Source: Caloranaerobacter ferrireducens
GTDB lineage: Bacteria > Bacillota > Clostridia > Tissierellales > Thermohalobacteraceae
NCBI RefSeq assembly: GCF_001730685.1
Contig: NZ_MDJR01000001.1
Coordinates: 434,001-498,000, forward strand
DNA: 64,000 nt
Reading direction: 5' to 3'
Shown: piece after piece, positions 1 through 8,097 of the stretch
Position numbering within the stretch: the first letter of the stretch is position 1
Layout: the number at the start of each line of letters is the position of its first letter
The notes under the pieces: generated by a model
What the model was told of the DNA's origin: nothing
Seen by the model: only the letters and a program-made list of their open reading frames with translations
Database searches by the model: none
Program-made: the position numbers and the translations under genes

Positions 1-578
1 TATATGGAGATATAGTGAAAAATTCGAATACTGTTGAGAAGATAGAAGCTTTTAGAACAGCTTCTACTTATGGAATAGATTGGGCTAGAGCTGGAGGCCA
101 GAGTAAGTCTATTGGAGTTGATAATTATATTGCAGTTGATGGAATAGATAATGTTATAAAAGTTTTGGAAGAAATTGAATTAGGTAAGCTGAATAATATT
201 GAATACTTTGAAGGTTTAGCTTGTGTTGGGGGATGTGTTGGAGGACCGTTATGCGTTGAAAATCCATTTATAGCTAAAAGTAGAATTAGGAGATTAGCGG
301 AAAAGCGTAATGATGAGATAAAAGTTTCAAGAGAATATGCTATAGAATTATATGATTCAGGTTTTGCTTGTTGGACTGAGAAAATTCAATCTAAAGGAGC
401 TATGAAACTTGATGAAAATATAGTTGAAGCAATTAAGAAAATAGAAGAAATAAAAAAACTGACAAGTTTATTGCCTGGACTTGATTGTGGCTCATGTGGA
501 GCACCTTCTTGTAGAGCTTTGGCTGAGGATATAGTAAGAGGGTATAGTAAAATAGAAGACTGTATATTCAAAGATTAG
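1..578 (+). CDS. Fe-only hydrogenase-like C-terminal domain protein, 5' partial
   Basis: The reading frame is open to the left edge (in frame from base 3), so the N-terminal part lies outside the window and the GTG at 15 is probably internal. The visible end has the glycine/cysteine stretch EGLACVGGCVGGPLC, which corresponds to the last cysteine-bearing motif of the Fe-only hydrogenase large subunit, and then a C-terminal CGSCGAPSCRALAEDIVRG motif that matches the small 4Fe-4S domain also seen at the start of RnfB. This arrangement is typical of HsfB-like or sensory hydrogenase-related proteins rather than the main catalytic HydA. The gene is followed after 16 bases by a DRTGG protein and then PHP and ATPase genes, a grouping often seen with hydrogenase genes in Clostridia. 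A redox or H2-sensing role is inferred; the missing N-terminus could change the assignment. Confidence 0.75.
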   Translation, partial: YGDIVKNSNTVEKIEAFRTASTYGIDWARAGGQSKSIGVDNYIAVDGIDNVIKVLEEIELGKLNNIEYFEGLACVGGCVGGPLCVENPFIAKSRIRRLAEKRNDEIKVSREYAIELYDSGFACWTEKIQSKGAMKLDENIVEAIKKIEEIKKLTSLLPGLDCGSCGAPSCRALAEDIVRGYSKIEDCIFKD

Positions 579-594
579 CCTAGGGAGGATACTT

Positions 595-924
595 ATGAGA
601 TTAGATAAAATAGTTAAGGAATTAGAGCTTGAAGTTTTAACTGAAAAAAATATTGAAAATGATGTAGAGGGAGTCTATATTGGTGATTTATTAAGCTTAG
701 TAATGGCTAATGCTAATGAAAAAAACCTATGGATTACTATTCAAACGCATTTAAATATAATTGCTGTAGCTACTTTAGTAGGTTTGTCAGCTATTCTGAT
801 TGCAGAAGGTATGGAAGTTGAAGATGAAACTATAAAAAAAGCCAATGAAGTTGGCATACCAGTTTTAAGGTCAAAACTTAGTGCATATGAGTTAGCATGT
901 AGATTATATGAATTAGGTGTTTAG
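595..924 (+). CDS. DRTGG domain protein
   Basis: This 109-residue protein is a stand-alone DRTGG-type domain: IGDLLSLVMANANEKNLWIT, then a hydrophobic core with TQTHLNIIAVA-like spacing and a final GIPVLRSKLSAYELACRLYE motif. DRTGG domains occur fused to phosphotransacetylases and CBS proteins, and as single proteins beside iron-hydrogenase and PHP genes in Clostridia; their ligand is not known with certainty. The ATG at 595 has the Shine-Dalgarno GGGAGGAT about 6 bases upstream. The gene's last bases overlap the likely Shine-Dalgarno site of the next gene, which suggests translational coupling. A sensor or accessory function for the neighbouring hydrogenase-like protein is inference. Confidence 0.75.
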   Translation: MRLDKIVKELELEVLTEKNIENDVEGVYIGDLLSLVMANANEKNLWITIQTHLNIIAVATLVGLSAILIAEGMEVEDETIKKANEVGIPVLRSKLSAYELACRLYELGV

Positions 925-925
925 T

Positions 926-1651
926 ATGAGATTAAGCTATGATTTGCATATACATTCAGTATTGTCTCCATGTGGAGATAAGGATATGACACCAAATAAT
1001 ATTGTCAATATGGCGTATATTAAAGGGCTTGATATAATTTCAGTAACTGATCATAATACTATGGAAAATGTAGAAGCTGTTATGAAAGTAGCTAAAAAAA
1101 GAGATATTTTAGTTATACCTGGCATAGAGGTAACTACAAAAGAAGAAGTTCACGTATTATGTTATTTTAGAAATATTGAAGATGGTATGGAATTTCAAGA
1201 TTTTATCTATAGAGGATTACCAGATATTAAAAATAATGAAAAGCTTTTTGGAAGCCAATTGTTAATGGATGAAGATGATAACATTATAGGAAAGATTGAT
1301 AAGTTTCTTTTAAATAGTACTAAGTATACAATTAAAGAAATTAATGATTTTGTTAATAAACTAAATGGTGCTTTGGTACCAGCGCATGTTGATAAAAAAT
1401 CTTATAGTATACTTGCCAATTTAGGCTTTATACCAGATGAACTTAATATAAAAACAGTTGAAGTTTCAAGCGATTATTTTTCTTTATCAACTGATACCTT
1501 AATCAATTTAGATAGATATAATGTACTTAAGAACTCTGATGCACATTATCTTGGCGATATCAATGAACCAATTGTGTTTTTAGATATAGAAAGAAAGAAT
1601 ATAAATTTTTTAATAGAATATCTTAATAAGAGTTGGAGGAATATAAGATGA
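926..1651 (+). CDS. PHP domain metal-dependent phosphoesterase
   Basis: The N-terminus DLHIHSVLSPCGDKDMTPNN and the later VTDHNTMENVEAV, IPGIEVTT and KNSDAHYLGD motifs are the metal-binding motifs of the PHP (polymerase and histidinol phosphatase) fold. At 241 residues it is a single-domain PHP protein; the substrate is not predictable. ATG 926 is preferred over the GTG at 917 because the protein then begins right at the conserved strand and AGGTG lies 6 bases upstream. It starts one base after the stop of the DRTGG gene and its stop overlaps the next start (ATGA at 1648), so the genes form one transcription unit. Confidence 0.8.
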   Translation: MRLSYDLHIHSVLSPCGDKDMTPNNIVNMAYIKGLDIISVTDHNTMENVEAVMKVAKKRDILVIPGIEVTTKEEVHVLCYFRNIEDGMEFQDFIYRGLPDIKNNEKLFGSQLLMDEDDNIIGKIDKFLLNSTKYTIKEINDFVNKLNGALVPAHVDKKSYSILANLGFIPDELNIKTVEVSSDYFSLSTDTLINLDRYNVLKNSDAHYLGDINEPIVFLDIERKNINFLIEYLNKSWRNIR

Positions 1652-2199
1652 AGGAGCTTTCCCTTCACATTTTAGATTTAGCTGAAAATTCAGTAAAAGC
1701 TGAAGCAACTAAAATAAATATTAGTATTTTTGAAGATACAGAGAGAGATTTATTGACAATAAATTTAGAGGATAACGGAAGAGGGATGGACGAAGAGTTA
1801 CTAAAAAAAGTAGAAGATCCTTTTGTAACATCTAGAACAACTAGAAAAGTAGGCCTAGGAATTCCTTTGATGAAAGCGGCTGCTTTAAGGTGTGAAGGAG
1901 ATTTTAAAATATCTTCAGAAATAGGTAAGGGAACTAAAGTAACAATTATTTTTAAGCATAGTCATATAGATAGAGCACCAATAGGAGATATTGGGCAAAC
2001 AATAATTTCATTGATAAATGCAAATGAGAATATAGAAATTGTTTACAAGCATAGTTATAATGGAAATTGTTTTGTTTTTGATACCAAGGAAGTAAAAAAT
2101 ATACTAGGAGATGTGCCGATAAATGAAGCTCATATAATGTTGTGGATAAAGGATTATATCAATGAAAATGTAAGGAATCTTTATAGAAATAGTCAATGA
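1648..2199 (+). CDS. GHKL-type ATP-binding protein (histidine-kinase-like ATPase)
   Basis: This 183-residue protein consists essentially of a histidine-kinase-like ATPase fold: LAENSVKAEA (N box), DNGRGMDEELL (G1/ATP lid), GLGIPLMKAAA (G2) and GKGTKVTIIF. No dimerisation or phosphoacceptor domain is present, so it resembles anti-sigma-type or orphan ATPases rather than a sensor kinase. ATG 1648 follows GGAGGA at 1635-1640 and overlaps the PHP gene stop. A C-terminal part of about 65 residues is not recognisable. In Clostridia such genes sit with DRTGG/PHP/hydrogenase-like genes; a shared signalling role is inferred, not shown. Confidence 0.7.
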   Translation: MKELSLHILDLAENSVKAEATKINISIFEDTERDLLTINLEDNGRGMDEELLKKVEDPFVTSRTTRKVGLGIPLMKAAALRCEGDFKISSEIGKGTKVTIIFKHSHIDRAPIGDIGQTIISLINANENIEIVYKHSYNGNCFVFDTKEVKNILGDVPINEAHIMLWIKDYINENVRNLYRNSQ

Positions 2200-2228
2200 G
2201 AATGACAATAAATAAACAATCTATTTTC

Positions 2229-2257
2229 TGTACAATTTCGATAAAAGGTGTTATAAT
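2229..2257 (+). promoter_or_regulatory. Probable sigma-A promoter of the rnf operon
   Basis: TGTACA at 2229-2234, a 17-base spacer and a perfect TATAAT at 2252-2257. It is the best promoter-like sequence between the ATPase gene and rnfC; transcription would start near 2264, just before the hairpin at 2271. Seen directly; activity is inferred. Confidence 0.6.
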
Positions 2258-2270
2258 TAAGTTAAAAATA

Positions 2271-2300
2271 ATAGGACCCATGAGTGGGGGTCCTATATTT
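2271..2300 (+). terminator. Hairpin in the rnf leader, terminator- or attenuator-like
   Basis: ATAGGACCC at 2271-2279 pairs perfectly with GGGTCCTAT at 2288-2296 across an 8-base loop, followed by a weakly T-rich stretch. It lies immediately after the promoter, so it would be at the very 5' end of the rnf transcript. It could end read-through from the upstream operon, attenuate rnf, or stabilise the mRNA 5' end. Confidence 0.55.
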
Positions 2301-2382
2301 GTGTAAAATTTTGTCTATTTAAGTATTTTGTATACAAGATTTGTTTAAAAATTATTAAAATTATAAATAAGAGGTGAGATGT

Positions 2383-3711
2383 ATGAAGTTAAAAAATCTT
2401 ACCTTTAAAGGTGGTGTTCATCCGCCACACTTTAAAGAGTATACTGAGAAAATTCCGTTAGAAAAAGCAAAAGAACCACAAACAGTTATTATTCCAATGC
2501 AACAGCATATAGGCGCACCTTGTGAGCCAATTGTAAAGGTTGGAGATAGGGTTAAAATTGGACAGAAGATAGGTGAGCCAAAAGCATTTGTTTCTGCACC
2601 AATCCATTCTAGTATTGCAGGAATAGTGAAGAAAATTGTACCTTATACAAGTCCTACAGGTACACAAGTATTATCTGTAGTGATAGAATCAGATGGCAGT
2701 AATGAAGTAGATGAAAACGTTAAACCAAAAGGAGATTTAGATTCACTTACTAAAGAAGAAATCTTGAATATCATTAAAGAAGCAGGTATTACAGGGCTTG
2801 GAGGTGCAGGATTCCCTACTCATGTAAAATTATCACCACCTCCAGACAAAAAGATTGATACTATAATATTAAATGGTGCAGAGTGTGAGCCTTATTTAAC
2901 ATCTGACCATAGATTAATGCTTGAAACTCCTGAGAAGGTAGTATTTGGGCTAAAGGCTATTATGAAAGCTGTTGGTGTAAGTAAGGGATTTATCGGAATT
3001 GAAAACAATAAGCCAGATGCGATAGAAGCAATGGAGAAGGCTGTCAAAGATGAACCAAACATTGAAATAGCTACTTTGGTTACTAAGTATCCACAAGGAG
3101 ACGAAAAACGATTAATTAATGCTGTTACAGGGAGAGAAGTACCATCTGGTGGATTACCGATGGATGTAGGCGTTATAGTTAATAACGTTGGTACTGCAGC
3201 AGCTATAGCAGATGCGATTCAGACAGGTATGCCACTTATACAAAGAATAGTTACAATAACAGGTAGTGCTGTAAATAAACCTAAAAATTTAATCGTTAAG
3301 ATAGGAACTCCATTTAAAGAAGTGATAGAGCAATGTGGTGGATATAAAGGAAAGCCAGGAAAAATAATTATGGGTGGACCTATGATGGGTATTGCTCAGT
3401 TTACAGATGAGGTACCTGTTATTAAAGGAACATCAGGTATACTTGTATTAAATGAGAAAGAGGCTAAGATACCTGAGCCTAAACAATGTATTAGATGTGG
3501 TAAGTGTGTTGATATTTGTCCTGTTAATTTACAACCTCTATTTATAAGTCAGTTTGCATTAAAAAGCATGTATGATGAAGCTGAGAAGTATCATGCATTA
3601 GATTGTATTGAGTGCGGTTCATGTTCTTTTATTTGTCCATCAAAAAGACCTTTATTGCAGTCAATAAGAGTAGCTAAGAGGGAACTAATTTCTAGAAGAA
3701 AAAAAAGGTAA
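2383..3711 (+). CDS. rnfC: Rnf complex subunit RnfC
   Basis: RnfC is a soluble, membrane-associated iron-sulfur/flavin-binding subunit that handles NAD(H) in the ion-translocating ferredoxin:NAD+ oxidoreductase. The 442-residue protein has the RnfC N-terminal motif FKGGVHPPHFKEYT, the Complex-I 51-kDa-like glycine-rich region GLGGAGFPTHVKL and NGAECEPYLTSDHR, and two C-terminal 4Fe-4S motifs (CIRCGKCVDICP and CIECGSCSFICP). ATG 2383 is chosen over the GTG at 2374 because GAGGTG (2371-2376) lies 6 bases before it. It is first in the rnfCDGEAB operon, the gene order known from Acetobacterium woodii. The complex couples reduced ferredoxin to NAD+ and pumps Na+ or H+; which ion cannot be read here. 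Confidence 0.97.
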   Translation: MKLKNLTFKGGVHPPHFKEYTEKIPLEKAKEPQTVIIPMQQHIGAPCEPIVKVGDRVKIGQKIGEPKAFVSAPIHSSIAGIVKKIVPYTSPTGTQVLSVVIESDGSNEVDENVKPKGDLDSLTKEEILNIIKEAGITGLGGAGFPTHVKLSPPPDKKIDTIILNGAECEPYLTSDHRLMLETPEKVVFGLKAIMKAVGVSKGFIGIENNKPDAIEAMEKAVKDEPNIEIATLVTKYPQGDEKRLINAVTGREVPSGGLPMDVGVIVNNVGTAAAIADAIQTGMPLIQRIVTITGSAVNKPKNLIVKIGTPFKEVIEQCGGYKGKPGKIIMGGPMMGIAQFTDEVPVIKGTSGILVLNEKEAKIPEPKQCIRCGKCVDICPVNLQPLFISQFALKSMYDEAEKYHALDCIECGSCSFICPSKRPLLQSIRVAKRELISRRKKR

Positions 3712-3729
3712 GTGATTGGAGGGAGAATA

Positions 3730-4674
3730 GTGGATAATAAGTTAATAGTTTCATCTTCTCCACATCTTAGATCAGATGAAACAATCAATAGAATCATGTT
3801 AGATGTAATAATAGCTTTATTACCAGCAACTTTAGCTAGTATCTACTATTTTAGATTTAATGCATTAAAGTTGATTGTATTAGCAGTATTAACTGCAGTG
3901 GTAACAGAAGCTTTAATTCAGAAATTATTGAAAAAGCCTATAACTGTAAATGATCTAAGTGCAGTTGTTACAGGTTTACTATTAGCCTTTAATATACCTG
4001 CATCAGCTCCTTGGTGGATACCAGTAATAGGTTCGGCTTTTGCAATTGCTATAGTAAAGCAGGCTTTTGGTGGATTAGGACACAATTTTATGAACCCAGC
4101 TTTAGCAGCAAGAGCTATGCTTTTAGCGTCATGGCCTGTTATTATGACTAATTGGGTAACTCCAGGGGCAGAAGCAGTAAGTACTGCAACACCTTTAGCT
4201 ATTTTAAAAGGAGAAGCAGCTAATCAGGTTTTACCATCTTTAAAGGATGTATTCTTCGGAAATGTAGGAGGATGTTTAGGAGAAACATCAGCGATACTTT
4301 TAATTTTAGGTGGTGCATATTTACTTTATAGAGGTGTTATTAATTGGCGTATTCCTTTTACTTATATAGGTACAGTTGCAGTTATGATGCTGATTTTCGA
4401 TGGTGGATTCACTAGCATGGTGTACCACATATTCGCAGGAGGACTTATGCTAGGTGCATTTTTCATGGCTACTGATTATGCGTCATCTCCTGTAACACCA
4501 AAAGGACAGATTATTTTTGGTATAGGCTGTGGTGTTATAACATCAGTAATAAGACTCTATGGTGGCTATCCTGAAGGGGTTTCGTATTCAATACTTCTTA
4601 TGAATATAGTAGCACCTCTTTTAGATAAATATACTAGCCCAAGAGTATTTGGTGAGGTGAAGCAAAATGGGTGA
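3730..4674 (+). CDS. rnfD: Rnf complex subunit RnfD
   Basis: RnfD is an integral membrane subunit with a covalently bound FMN. The 314-residue protein is hydrophobic with about nine to ten predicted membrane segments. The flavinylation motif is visible as STATPLA in VSTATPLAILKG (FMN on the second threonine by family knowledge). GTG 3730 is chosen because GGAGGG (3718-3723) stands 6 bases upstream and the protein then begins at the conserved LIVSSSPHLRSDETI; the GTG at 3712 has no such site. It overlaps rnfG by 8 bases (ATGGGTGA), indicating translational coupling. Confidence 0.97.
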   Translation: MDNKLIVSSSPHLRSDETINRIMLDVIIALLPATLASIYYFRFNALKLIVLAVLTAVVTEALIQKLLKKPITVNDLSAVVTGLLLAFNIPASAPWWIPVIGSAFAIAIVKQAFGGLGHNFMNPALAARAMLLASWPVIMTNWVTPGAEAVSTATPLAILKGEAANQVLPSLKDVFFGNVGGCLGETSAILLILGGAYLLYRGVINWRIPFTYIGTVAVMMLIFDGGFTSMVYHIFAGGLMLGAFFMATDYASSPVTPKGQIIFGIGCGVITSVIRLYGGYPEGVSYSILLMNIVAPLLDKYTSPRVFGEVKQNG

Positions 4675-5248
4675 TATTATAAAATTAGGTTTAATACTAT
4701 TACTGATAACTTCTATAGCGGCTTTAGTGTTAGGTTTTACTAATGATATGACTAAAGATGTTATTGCGAGTGTAGAAAATCAAGCGAGTGAAGTAGCAAG
4801 AAAAGAAGTGTTACCTCTAGCTGAAAGTTTCAAACCTTTAGATGAGAAAATATTAAATGAAATAATTAATAGTAATCCAAATGTAAGAGAGATATATAGT
4901 GGTTATTCTGAAAATGGTAGTTTAGTAGGATATGCTATAAAGACAGCAACTCCTGGATATGGAGGAGATGTTGAAGTTATAACAGGAATTTCATTAGAAA
5001 ACAAAGTAACTGGTATAAAAGTAGTAAGTCACAAAGAAACTCCAGGTCTTGGAGCTAATGCAACTCAACCTAAGTTCCAAAATCAATTTAAAGATAAAGA
5101 TGCTTCAAAAGAGTTAGTAGTAGTTAAAGGAAGTCCAAGTAGCGAAAATGAAATACAAGCACTTACTGGTGCTACAATAACATCAAGAGCTGTTACAAAC
5201 GGTGTTAATCTAGCTAGAGAAATATTTATAAATAAGCTTGCGCAGTAG
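4667..5248 (+). CDS. rnfG: Rnf complex subunit RnfG
   Basis: RnfG has one N-terminal membrane anchor (residues about 5-25) and an extracytoplasmic FMN-binding domain. The FMN attachment motif is TGATITSRAV near residue 170; the Thr before S is the covalent site in the family. GYGGDVEVITGI and HKETPGLGA are further family signatures. Length (193 residues) is normal. It lies between rnfD and rnfE in the same transcription unit and passes electrons within the membrane part of the complex. Confidence 0.96.
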   Translation: MGDIIKLGLILLLITSIAALVLGFTNDMTKDVIASVENQASEVARKEVLPLAESFKPLDEKILNEIINSNPNVREIYSGYSENGSLVGYAIKTATPGYGGDVEVITGISLENKVTGIKVVSHKETPGLGANATQPKFQNQFKDKDASKELVVVKGSPSSENEIQALTGATITSRAVTNGVNLAREIFINKLAQ

Positions 5249-5273
5249 TACTTTCAGGCTTGGAGGTGTAGAG

Positions 5274-5876
5274 ATGAGATTTATAGATAATTTGAAAAAT
5301 GGTTTACTGAAGGAAAATCCAACATTTGTACAGCTTTTAGGTATGTGTCCGACATTAGCTGTAACAACAACAGCTTCTGATGGTATGGCAATGGGATTAG
5401 CGACAACTGCTGTATTAGTGAGTTCGAATTTAGTTATTTCTTTATTAAGAAAAGTTATTCCAAGTAAAATTAGAATACCTTCATATATAGTAATTGTTGC
5501 TACATTTGTTACTCTTATAGACATGTTTATGCATGCTTATGCAATTGACTTATATAGGTCTTTAGGATTGTTTATACCTTTAATTGTTGTTAACTGTTTA
5601 ATATTGGGTAGAGCTGAGTCTTTTGCTTCGAAAAATAATCCTGTTGATTCAATAGTAGACGGAATTGGTATGGGATTAGGATTTACATGGGCTCTTACTC
5701 TTTTAGGAATTGTAAGAGAGTTACTTGGAGCAGGAAGTGTATTTGGAATTCAAATATTTGGTGAAGCTTTCAAACCAGCTCTAATAATGATATTACCTCC
5801 TGGAGCTTTCTTAGCATTAGGTGTTTTAATAGGATTATTTAACTGGCTAAAGTCAAGAAAGACTGCTAGAGTATAG
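5274..5876 (+). CDS. rnfE: Rnf complex subunit RnfE
   Basis: RnfE is a six-helix membrane subunit homologous to RnfA; the pair form the inverted-topology core of the Rnf complex. The 200-residue protein shows NPTFVQLLGMCPTLAVTT near the N-terminus and LGRAESFASKNNPVDSIVDG in the middle, both diagnostic. ATG 5274 is preferred to the upstream in-frame codons because GGAGGTG (5262-5268) is 5 bases before it and the extra N-terminal residues are not typical of the family. Confidence 0.96.
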   Translation: MRFIDNLKNGLLKENPTFVQLLGMCPTLAVTTTASDGMAMGLATTAVLVSSNLVISLLRKVIPSKIRIPSYIVIVATFVTLIDMFMHAYAIDLYRSLGLFIPLIVVNCLILGRAESFASKNNPVDSIVDGIGMGLGFTWALTLLGIVRELLGAGSVFGIQIFGEAFKPALIMILPPGAFLALGVLIGLFNWLKSRKTARV

Positions 5877-5889
5877 AGGGGGTTTGTAG

Positions 5890-6471
5890 ATGAGTATAGG
5901 AGGATTATTTGTAATATTAATAAGCGCAATGCTAGTGAATAACTTTGTACTTTCTAGATTCTTAGGTATTTGTCCTTTCCTTGGAGTATCTAAGCAGGTA
6001 GAAACTGCTTTTGGTATGGGAATGGCTGTAACATTCGTAATGACTTTGGCGTCTATTATAACTTATGTTGTACATCATACTATACTAGTGAGTTTAGGAT
6101 TAGAATATTTGCAAACTATAGCTTTTATTCTAATTATTGCTGCACTAGTTCAGTTAGTTGAAATGTTTATTCAGAAGATGAGTCCAACATTGTATCAGGC
6201 TTTAGGGGTATATTTACCACTTATTACTACAAACTGTGCGGTATTAGGATTGGCAATAATTAACATTCAAGAAAACTATAATTTAATAGAAACTATTGTA
6301 CATTCATTAGGTGCGTCTGTAGGTTTTTCCTTAGCGATAGTACTTTTTGCGGGTATTAGAGAAAGACTGGCATTAGCTGATGTACCAGAATCTTTAAAAG
6401 GATTCCCAATTGCTTTAATAACAGCAGGATTAATGTCAATAGCATTTTTAGGTTTCACTGGTCTTGTATAG
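5890..6471 (+). CDS. rnfA: Rnf complex subunit RnfA
   Basis: RnfA is an integral membrane subunit paralogous to RnfE. The 193-residue protein has the expected six hydrophobic segments and the motifs [18 protein letters not shown] and [15 protein letters not shown]; the cysteines in these two half-motifs ligate the membrane iron-sulfur cluster shared with RnfE in known structures. AGAGGGGG lies upstream of ATG 5890. The stop (6469-6471) abuts the Shine-Dalgarno site of rnfB. Confidence 0.96.
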   Translation: MSIGGLFVILISAMLVNNFVLSRFLGICPFLGVSKQVETAFGMGMAVTFVMTLASIITYVVHHTILVSLGLEYLQTIAFILIIAALVQLVEMFIQKMSPTLYQALGVYLPLITTNCAVLGLAIINIQENYNLIETIVHSLGASVGFSLAIVLFAGIRERLALADVPESLKGFPIALITAGLMSIAFLGFTGLV

Positions 6472-6483
6472 GAGGTGACAATC

Positions 6484-7461
6484 ATGTCTACTAGTATTTT
6501 ATATTCAGTTTTAAGTTTAGGTGGTTTAGGGTTATTATTTGGTGTTGGTTTAGCAATTGCCTCAAAAGTATTTGCTGTAGAGGTTGATCCAAAGGTTGAA
6601 GCAATAAGAGAAGCATTACCAGGTGCAAATTGTGGTGCATGTGGTTTTCCTGGATGTGACGGTTTTGCAAATGCAGTAGCTAGTGGTAAAGCTCCTGTGA
6701 ATGGATGTCCAGTTGGAGGAGCTACGACGGCTGAAAAATTAGGCGAAATTATGGGAATAGCTGCTGAGGCAGGAGAAAAGAAAGTAGCTAGAGTTATTTG
6801 TCAAGGTACTTGTAACAATGCTACAGAGAAATATGAATATTTAGGAATTAAAGATTGTAAAGCAGCTGCTATGGTTGCTGGAGGCAGCAAATCTTGTCAA
6901 TATGGATGTTTAGGATTAGGAACTTGCGTTGAGGCATGTCAGTTTGATGCAATAGAAATTGTTGATGGAATAGCAAAGATAAATCCAGAGAAATGTACTG
7001 CATGTGGTAAATGTATAGAGGTATGTCCAAAATCTGTAATAGAGATGGTACCATATAAACAAAACGTTTTTGTAGATTGTAATAGTAAAGAGTTTGGAAA
7101 AGAAGTTAAATCAAAGTGTACTGTTGGGTGTATTGGTTGTAAGATTTGTGTAAAATCTTGTCCATTTGATGCAATAGAATTTGAAAATAATTTAGCAAAA
7201 ATTAACTATGACAAATGTACTAATTGTATGATTTGCGCAGAAAAATGTCCAACTAATGCTATATCAGCTAATTTTGAAAAAAGAAAAAAAGCTCATATTG
7301 ATGAAGAAAAATGTGTAGGATGTACAATTTGTAAAAAACAATGCCCTGTAGATGCTATAGAGGGAGAGTTAAAAGAGAAACATAAAGTATTAGAAGACAA
7401 GTGCGTAGGTTGCGGTTTATGTGCTCAGAAATGCCCTAAAGATGCAATTGAGCTTAACTAA
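6484..7461 (+). CDS. rnfB: Rnf complex subunit RnfB, polyferredoxin form
   Basis: RnfB is the entry point for electrons from reduced ferredoxin. The 325-residue protein has an N-terminal membrane helix, the CGACGFPGCDGFANAVASGK 4Fe-4S domain, and then six ferredoxin-type cysteine motifs: CQYGCLGLGTCVEAC, CTACGKCIEVCP, CIGCKICVKSCP, CTNCMICAEKCP, CVGCTICKKQCP and CVGCGLCAQKCP. This long form is the clostridial/acetogen type; proteobacterial RnfB has fewer clusters. ATG 6484 follows GGAGGTGA (6471-6478). It is last in the operon and is followed by a strong terminator. Confidence 0.96.
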   Translation: MSTSILYSVLSLGGLGLLFGVGLAIASKVFAVEVDPKVEAIREALPGANCGACGFPGCDGFANAVASGKAPVNGCPVGGATTAEKLGEIMGIAAEAGEKKVARVICQGTCNNATEKYEYLGIKDCKAAAMVAGGSKSCQYGCLGLGTCVEACQFDAIEIVDGIAKINPEKCTACGKCIEVCPKSVIEMVPYKQNVFVDCNSKEFGKEVKSKCTVGCIGCKICVKSCPFDAIEFENNLAKINYDKCTNCMICAEKCPTNAISANFEKRKKAHIDEEKCVGCTICKKQCPVDAIEGELKEKHKVLEDKCVGCGLCAQKCPKDAIELN

Positions 7462-7465
7462 ATTT

Positions 7466-7497
7466 AAACCCTGCTATATTTATAGCAGGGTTTTTCT
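7466..7497 (+). terminator. Rho-independent terminator of the rnf operon
   Basis: AACCCTGCTATA (7467-7478) and TATAGCAGGGTT (7481-7492) form a 12-bp perfect stem with a very tight loop, ending in a T run (7491-7495). It stands 5 bases after the rnfB stop. Confidence 0.93.
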
Positions 7498-7647
7498 GAC
7501 CCCTGTTCCCTGTCAACTAAATGCGAGCGCTGTGTAATTAATAAAGGCAAATAGCGAATGACGAATTGCCAAAGACCAAGCGTCCTTCAGGCGCTTTGAT
7601 GAAAAAATTGTTACTTGTATTTAGGTAATATAAGTGGTAAACTAAAA
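7498..7647. other. Intergenic stretch with a hairpin, no gene seen
   Basis: No gene is seen here. The stretch (about 7500-7615) is richer in G and C than its surroundings and contains the imperfect hairpin AAGCGTCC/GGCGCTT near 7578-7597, plus CCCTGTTCCCTGTC just after the terminator. Its composition suggests an intergenic repeat or the remains of an insertion, but no second copy is visible in this window. Confidence 0.4.
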
Positions 7648-7675
7648 TTGAGATAATATGTATGTTCTGTATACA
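7648..7675 (+). promoter_or_regulatory. Candidate promoter for the NusG-II/Gx/maf/mre run
   Basis: TTGAGA (7648-7653), 16-base spacer, TATACA (7670-7675), about 35 bases before the start of the next gene. Reasonable match to a vegetative promoter; not proven. Confidence 0.45.
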
Positions 7676-7708
7676 TTTACATTTCATAGATTTTGAAAGG
7701 TGTTTTCT

Positions 7709-8092
7709 ATGACAAAATGGGACAAGTACCTTATTTTCTTTATAATATTATTAAGTATAATAGGTCTTAGTATAGTCAAAAGCGATATAAGTAAATCAGA
7801 TTATAAGTATATAAGGATAACGGTAAATGGAGAAGTTATTAAAAAAATTACTTTTGGTAAAAACATGATTGGAAAGACTATTGATATAAGAACACAATAC
7901 GGTTATAACAAGATTGAAATTGGTGATGGGAAGGTTAGAGTGATAGATGCAGATTGTCCTGATAAATTAGATGTTAAGCAGGGCTGGATATCAAAACCTG
8001 GAGAAATTATAGTTTGCTTACCACATAAATTGACTATTGAGATAGTTGGAGAAAATAAAGAAGATAATAAAATAGATGATGTAAGCTACTAG
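7709..8092 (+). CDS. NusG domain II-containing protein, membrane-anchored
   Basis: A 127-residue protein with one N-terminal membrane segment (about residues 6-24) followed by an extracytoplasmic NusG-domain-II fold: VNGEVIKKITFGK, GYNKIEIGDGKVRVIDADCP and SKPGEIIVCLPHKLTIEIVG. Such proteins commonly stand next to a Gx transporter gene in Clostridia, as here, and often close to Rnf or flavin-transfer genes; the function is not established. ATG 7709 is preferred over GTG 7700, which would leave no room for the GAAAGG ribosome-binding site (7695-7700). Confidence 0.8.
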   Translation: MTKWDKYLIFFIILLSIIGLSIVKSDISKSDYKYIRITVNGEVIKKITFGKNMIGKTIDIRTQYGYNKIEIGDGKVRVIDADCPDKLDVKQGWISKPGEIIVCLPHKLTIEIVGENKEDNKIDDVSY

Positions 8093-8097
8093 AAAGA

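Noticed and set aside
2341-2365. Possible Rex redox-repressor site (TTGTTTAAAAATTATTAAAA)
   Set aside because: It resembles the TTGTTAAN4TTAACAA pattern only partly, and AT-rich DNA gives such matches by chance.
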